Notes under the pieces: model-generated
Told to the model about the DNA's origin: nothing
The model's database searches: none
What the model saw: the letters and a program-made list of their open reading frames with translations, nothing else
Shown: positions 62,719-64,000 of the stretch, piece by piece
Layout: each line of letters begins with the position of its first letter
Position numbering within the stretch: the stretch's first letter is position 1
Program-made: the position numbers and the translations under genes
From: Pseudarthrobacter phenanthrenivorans
Lineage (GTDB): Bacteria; Actinomycetota; Actinomycetes; Actinomycetales; Micrococcaceae
Reading direction: 5' to 3'
Assembly (NCBI RefSeq): GCF_000813845.1
Contig: NZ_JWTB01000013.1
Span: forward strand, 40,696 to 104,695
Length of the DNA: 64,000 nucleotides

Positions 62719-63547
62719 GGCTTCCGTCCTCCCGCGCATCCTGTGCGGCGGAAGCGTCCGCCGCGCGTGCTTCGCGCCGCCGGCCGGGTTCAGCCTCCGG
62801 AGCACCCGGGCGTTCGTCCCCGGCGGGAATGCCCTGATGCAGGCCGTTGCCCTGACCGGCCCCGACACCCTCGACGTCCCTATCGCCCTGCCTTGCTGCA
62901 TCGCCGCGCCGAACTTCCTCGTTCCGCAGAGTTGCATCATTCGATCCAACTGCATCGCTGCTGTAGGCGTCGCGGTCACGACCCGCAACGTCCGGACCGT
63001 GCCCGTCCCGGCTAACCGCCCGATCCCGGGCAAGGCCGCCGCCCACTCCGGCGTCGCGTTCCGTCCGGCCAGCCATCCCGCCGTCATGCTCCACGCGGCG
63101 GTCCCGCTCGTCCCGGCCAGCCATCCCGCCGTCATGCCCGTCCCGGCCAGCCATCCCGCCGTCATGCTCCACGCGGCGGTCCCGCCGGCTGTCGTCGGTT
63201 CCGACATCGGGATCGAGCTCGTCAGCCTTCCGGGTACGGCTGGCAACGTCTCCGCGCAGTGACTGGGCTTCCTGGCTGCGCTTCTCGGCTTCCTGCCGCA
63301 GCCTCGCGGCATCCACCTGAGCCTGCTCGGCATCAGCCCGGGCCCGGATGGCTTTCGCCTCCCGTTCGCGGGCGTCGATTTCCATGTTCTGGGCCTCGCG
63401 CCGGATTTCGGCAGCCTTTTCCCGGTGCTCCTGGTCCCGCTTTTCCTGCATCGCCTTCCGGCGCCGTCCGCCGGCCAACAGCAGCACCACAATCAGCACC
63501 ACCACGACGACGGCAACCAATACCCATACCCATGGAGCTGTGTCCAC
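62702..63547 (-). CDS. membrane-anchored coiled-coil protein with Asp/Arg-rich repeats
   Basis: About 281 residues. A single membrane helix (about 4-28, WVWVLVAVVVVVLIVVLLLAGG) is followed by an RRRK stop and a charged coiled coil (about 30-110, EKRDQEHREKAAEIRREAQ type), then Gly/Arg/Asp repeats including three near-copies of RVEHDGGMAGR/DGHDGGMAGR. GTG at 63547 is favoured by GGTGGG upstream; ATG at 63607 or 63595 is possible. Composition suggests a stress or envelope protein; no known family is recognised. Confidence 0.65.
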   Translation of the reverse strand: MDTAPWVWVLVAVVVVVLIVVLLLAGGRRRKAMQEKRDQEHREKAAEIRREAQNMEIDAREREAKAIRARADAEQAQVDAARLRQEAEKRSQEAQSLRGDVASRTRKADELDPDVGTDDSRRDRRVEHDGGMAGRDGHDGGMAGRDERDRRVEHDGGMAGRTERDAGVGGGLARDRAVSRDGHGPDVAGRDRDAYSSDAVGSNDATLRNEEVRRGDAARQGDRDVEGVGAGQGNGLHQGIPAGDERPGAPEAEPGRRREARAADASAAQDAREDGSPRTGI

Positions 63548-63618
63548 GTTTCCCACCACTTTCCACTTCGTTGTGACCGGGCAGGCCCTCGCCATTCCGG
63601 CTGACATTTTTTGGAACC

Positions 63619-63642
63619 GTTATAACTCGTTTAGCAAGGGTA
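63619..63642 (+). promoter_or_regulatory. possible SigB-type promoter
   Basis: GTTAT, a 14-base spacer and GGGTA resemble the actinobacterial SigB/F consensus GTTT-N14-16-GGGTA. It is 92 bp before the start at 63734. The sigma factor itself is encoded 2.3 kb upstream. Based on consensus match only. Confidence 0.3.
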
Positions 63643-63656
63643 CTTACCTTTTATTG

Positions 63657-63670
63657 GTAATCATGCTTAC
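63657..63670. promoter_or_regulatory. 14-bp palindrome GTAATCATGCTTAC
   Basis: Near-perfect palindrome (one mismatch) related to ATAAGCTTGCTTAT at 61415 and at a comparable distance (64 bp) from the next start codon. It may be an operator shared by the stress-related genes of this region. Confidence 0.4.
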
Positions 63671-63733
63671 TATTTTACGGCCAGTATTGCTGGTTCTTGA
63701 TCAACAACCGGCCTTCTTGGAAAGAGAGCGAAG

Positions 63734-64000
63734 ATGACAGAGAACCAATGGCCCGAGGACCCCGCTTACACGGCACCTCCGGCCAATACAGGAATTCCAG
63801 GTGAGCGGGAACCCGCCACCTTCCCATCAGCCGCTACTCCCCTCACCGGCGAGAGCCAGTCCGGCTACACCCAAACGACCGGTGTCCAGACTGCAGACAC
63901 GTCGGGCACGTCCCGCAAGGATGCCGCCAAGGAAGAGGCAGCCGATGTGGCCCGTACGGCCGCAGGATCCGCGCAGAACGTTGCGGAGACTGCCAAGAGC
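63734..64000 (+). CDS. hydrophilic Ala/Thr-rich stress-type protein (partial)
   Basis: Open to the end of the window; 89 codons visible. Begins MTENQWPEDPAYTAPP, is rich in Ala, Thr, Ser, Glu and Gln, and turns into helical EEAADVARTAAGSAQNVAETAK units, like LEA-type or nutrient-deprivation proteins of actinobacteria. No membrane helix in the visible part. AAAGAGAGCGAAG is upstream. Full family cannot be judged without the missing part. Confidence 0.6.
   Translation, partial: MTENQWPEDPAYTAPPANTGIPGEREPATFPSAATPLTGESQSGYTQTTGVQTADTSGTSRKDAAKEEAADVARTAAGSAQNVAETAKS

Overview
The window is high-GC actinobacterial DNA, most like a soil member of the Micrococcaceae (Arthrobacter / Pseudarthrobacter type). 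This is inferred from codon usage, the Glu-Asp-Phe tRNA cluster, the Asp23-type envelope-stress operon, actinobacterial-style hut genes and the sigma-B/F type sigma factor. It reads as ordinary chromosome: about 55 genes, mostly catabolic, transport and envelope functions, with no phage, insertion sequence, CRISPR array or plasmid function seen.

Layout. 1-5.6 kb: an alpha-glucoside ABC transporter operon (minus) diverging from a GH13 alpha-glucosidase, with a LacI-type operator between them. 5.7-7.9 kb: a five-gene Asp23/DUF2273/DUF6286/AmaP-like operon. 8.1-9.7 kb: a secreted GH68 levansucrase with its own LacI-type operator. 10.7-11.1 kb: tRNA-Glu, tRNA-Asp and tRNA-Phe with a terminator. 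11.2-16.4 kb: PHP hydrolase, EamA exporter, small metallopeptidase, CDF metal exporter, and a NlpC/P60 cell-wall hydrolase behind a structured leader that folds its ribosome binding site into a helix. 16.4-23.5 kb (minus): two-domain universal stress protein, a 950-residue rifampin-phosphotransferase-like PEP enzyme, a LolA/RseB-like protein and an ABC ATPase/permease pair, closely spaced. 23.9-28.1 kb: short FAD-binding protein, CopC-domain protein, AzgA-type purine permease and CPA1 antiporter.

28.3-43.5 kb holds a split histidine-utilisation set (hutG; then hutH, hutU, IclR regulator and amino-acid permease). Between the two parts lie a CitA/CitB-type two-component system, the tripartite tricarboxylate transporter tctCBA, a small Usp and a fumarylacetoacetase-family hydrolase. 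Imidazolonepropionase (HutI) is not in the window. 43.5-49.3 kb: LysE exporter, a divergent QorB/QorR-like redox pair, 3-hydroxybutyrate dehydrogenase with a frameshifted MFS transporter, and a divergent LysR regulator.

50.3-60.1 kb is the most distinctive region: a tightly overlapping nine-gene minus-strand operon with GmhB-type phosphatase, GT9 heptosyltransferase-like protein, two further glycosyltransferases, GmhA-type isomerase, two bifunctional HldE-like kinase/nucleotidylyltransferases, an SDR and an aldehyde dehydrogenase. It looks like a complete route for making and transferring a nucleotide-activated heptose in a Gram-positive cell. 60.4-64 kb: SigB/F-type sigma factor, extended SDR, a membrane-anchored repeat protein and the start of a hydrophilic stress-type protein. 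A 14-bp palindrome recurs upstream of two of these.

The main non-coding discovery is a family of four dispersed inverted repeats (10518, 38874, 40787 and 49264). Their stems differ, but their apical loops are alike (A-G-A-A-C-C-C/T-T-G-A-A type). Three of them share a terminal GCAATCGATG-like end. Two sit inside the hut gene string, and one supplies the last codons of a neighbouring gene.
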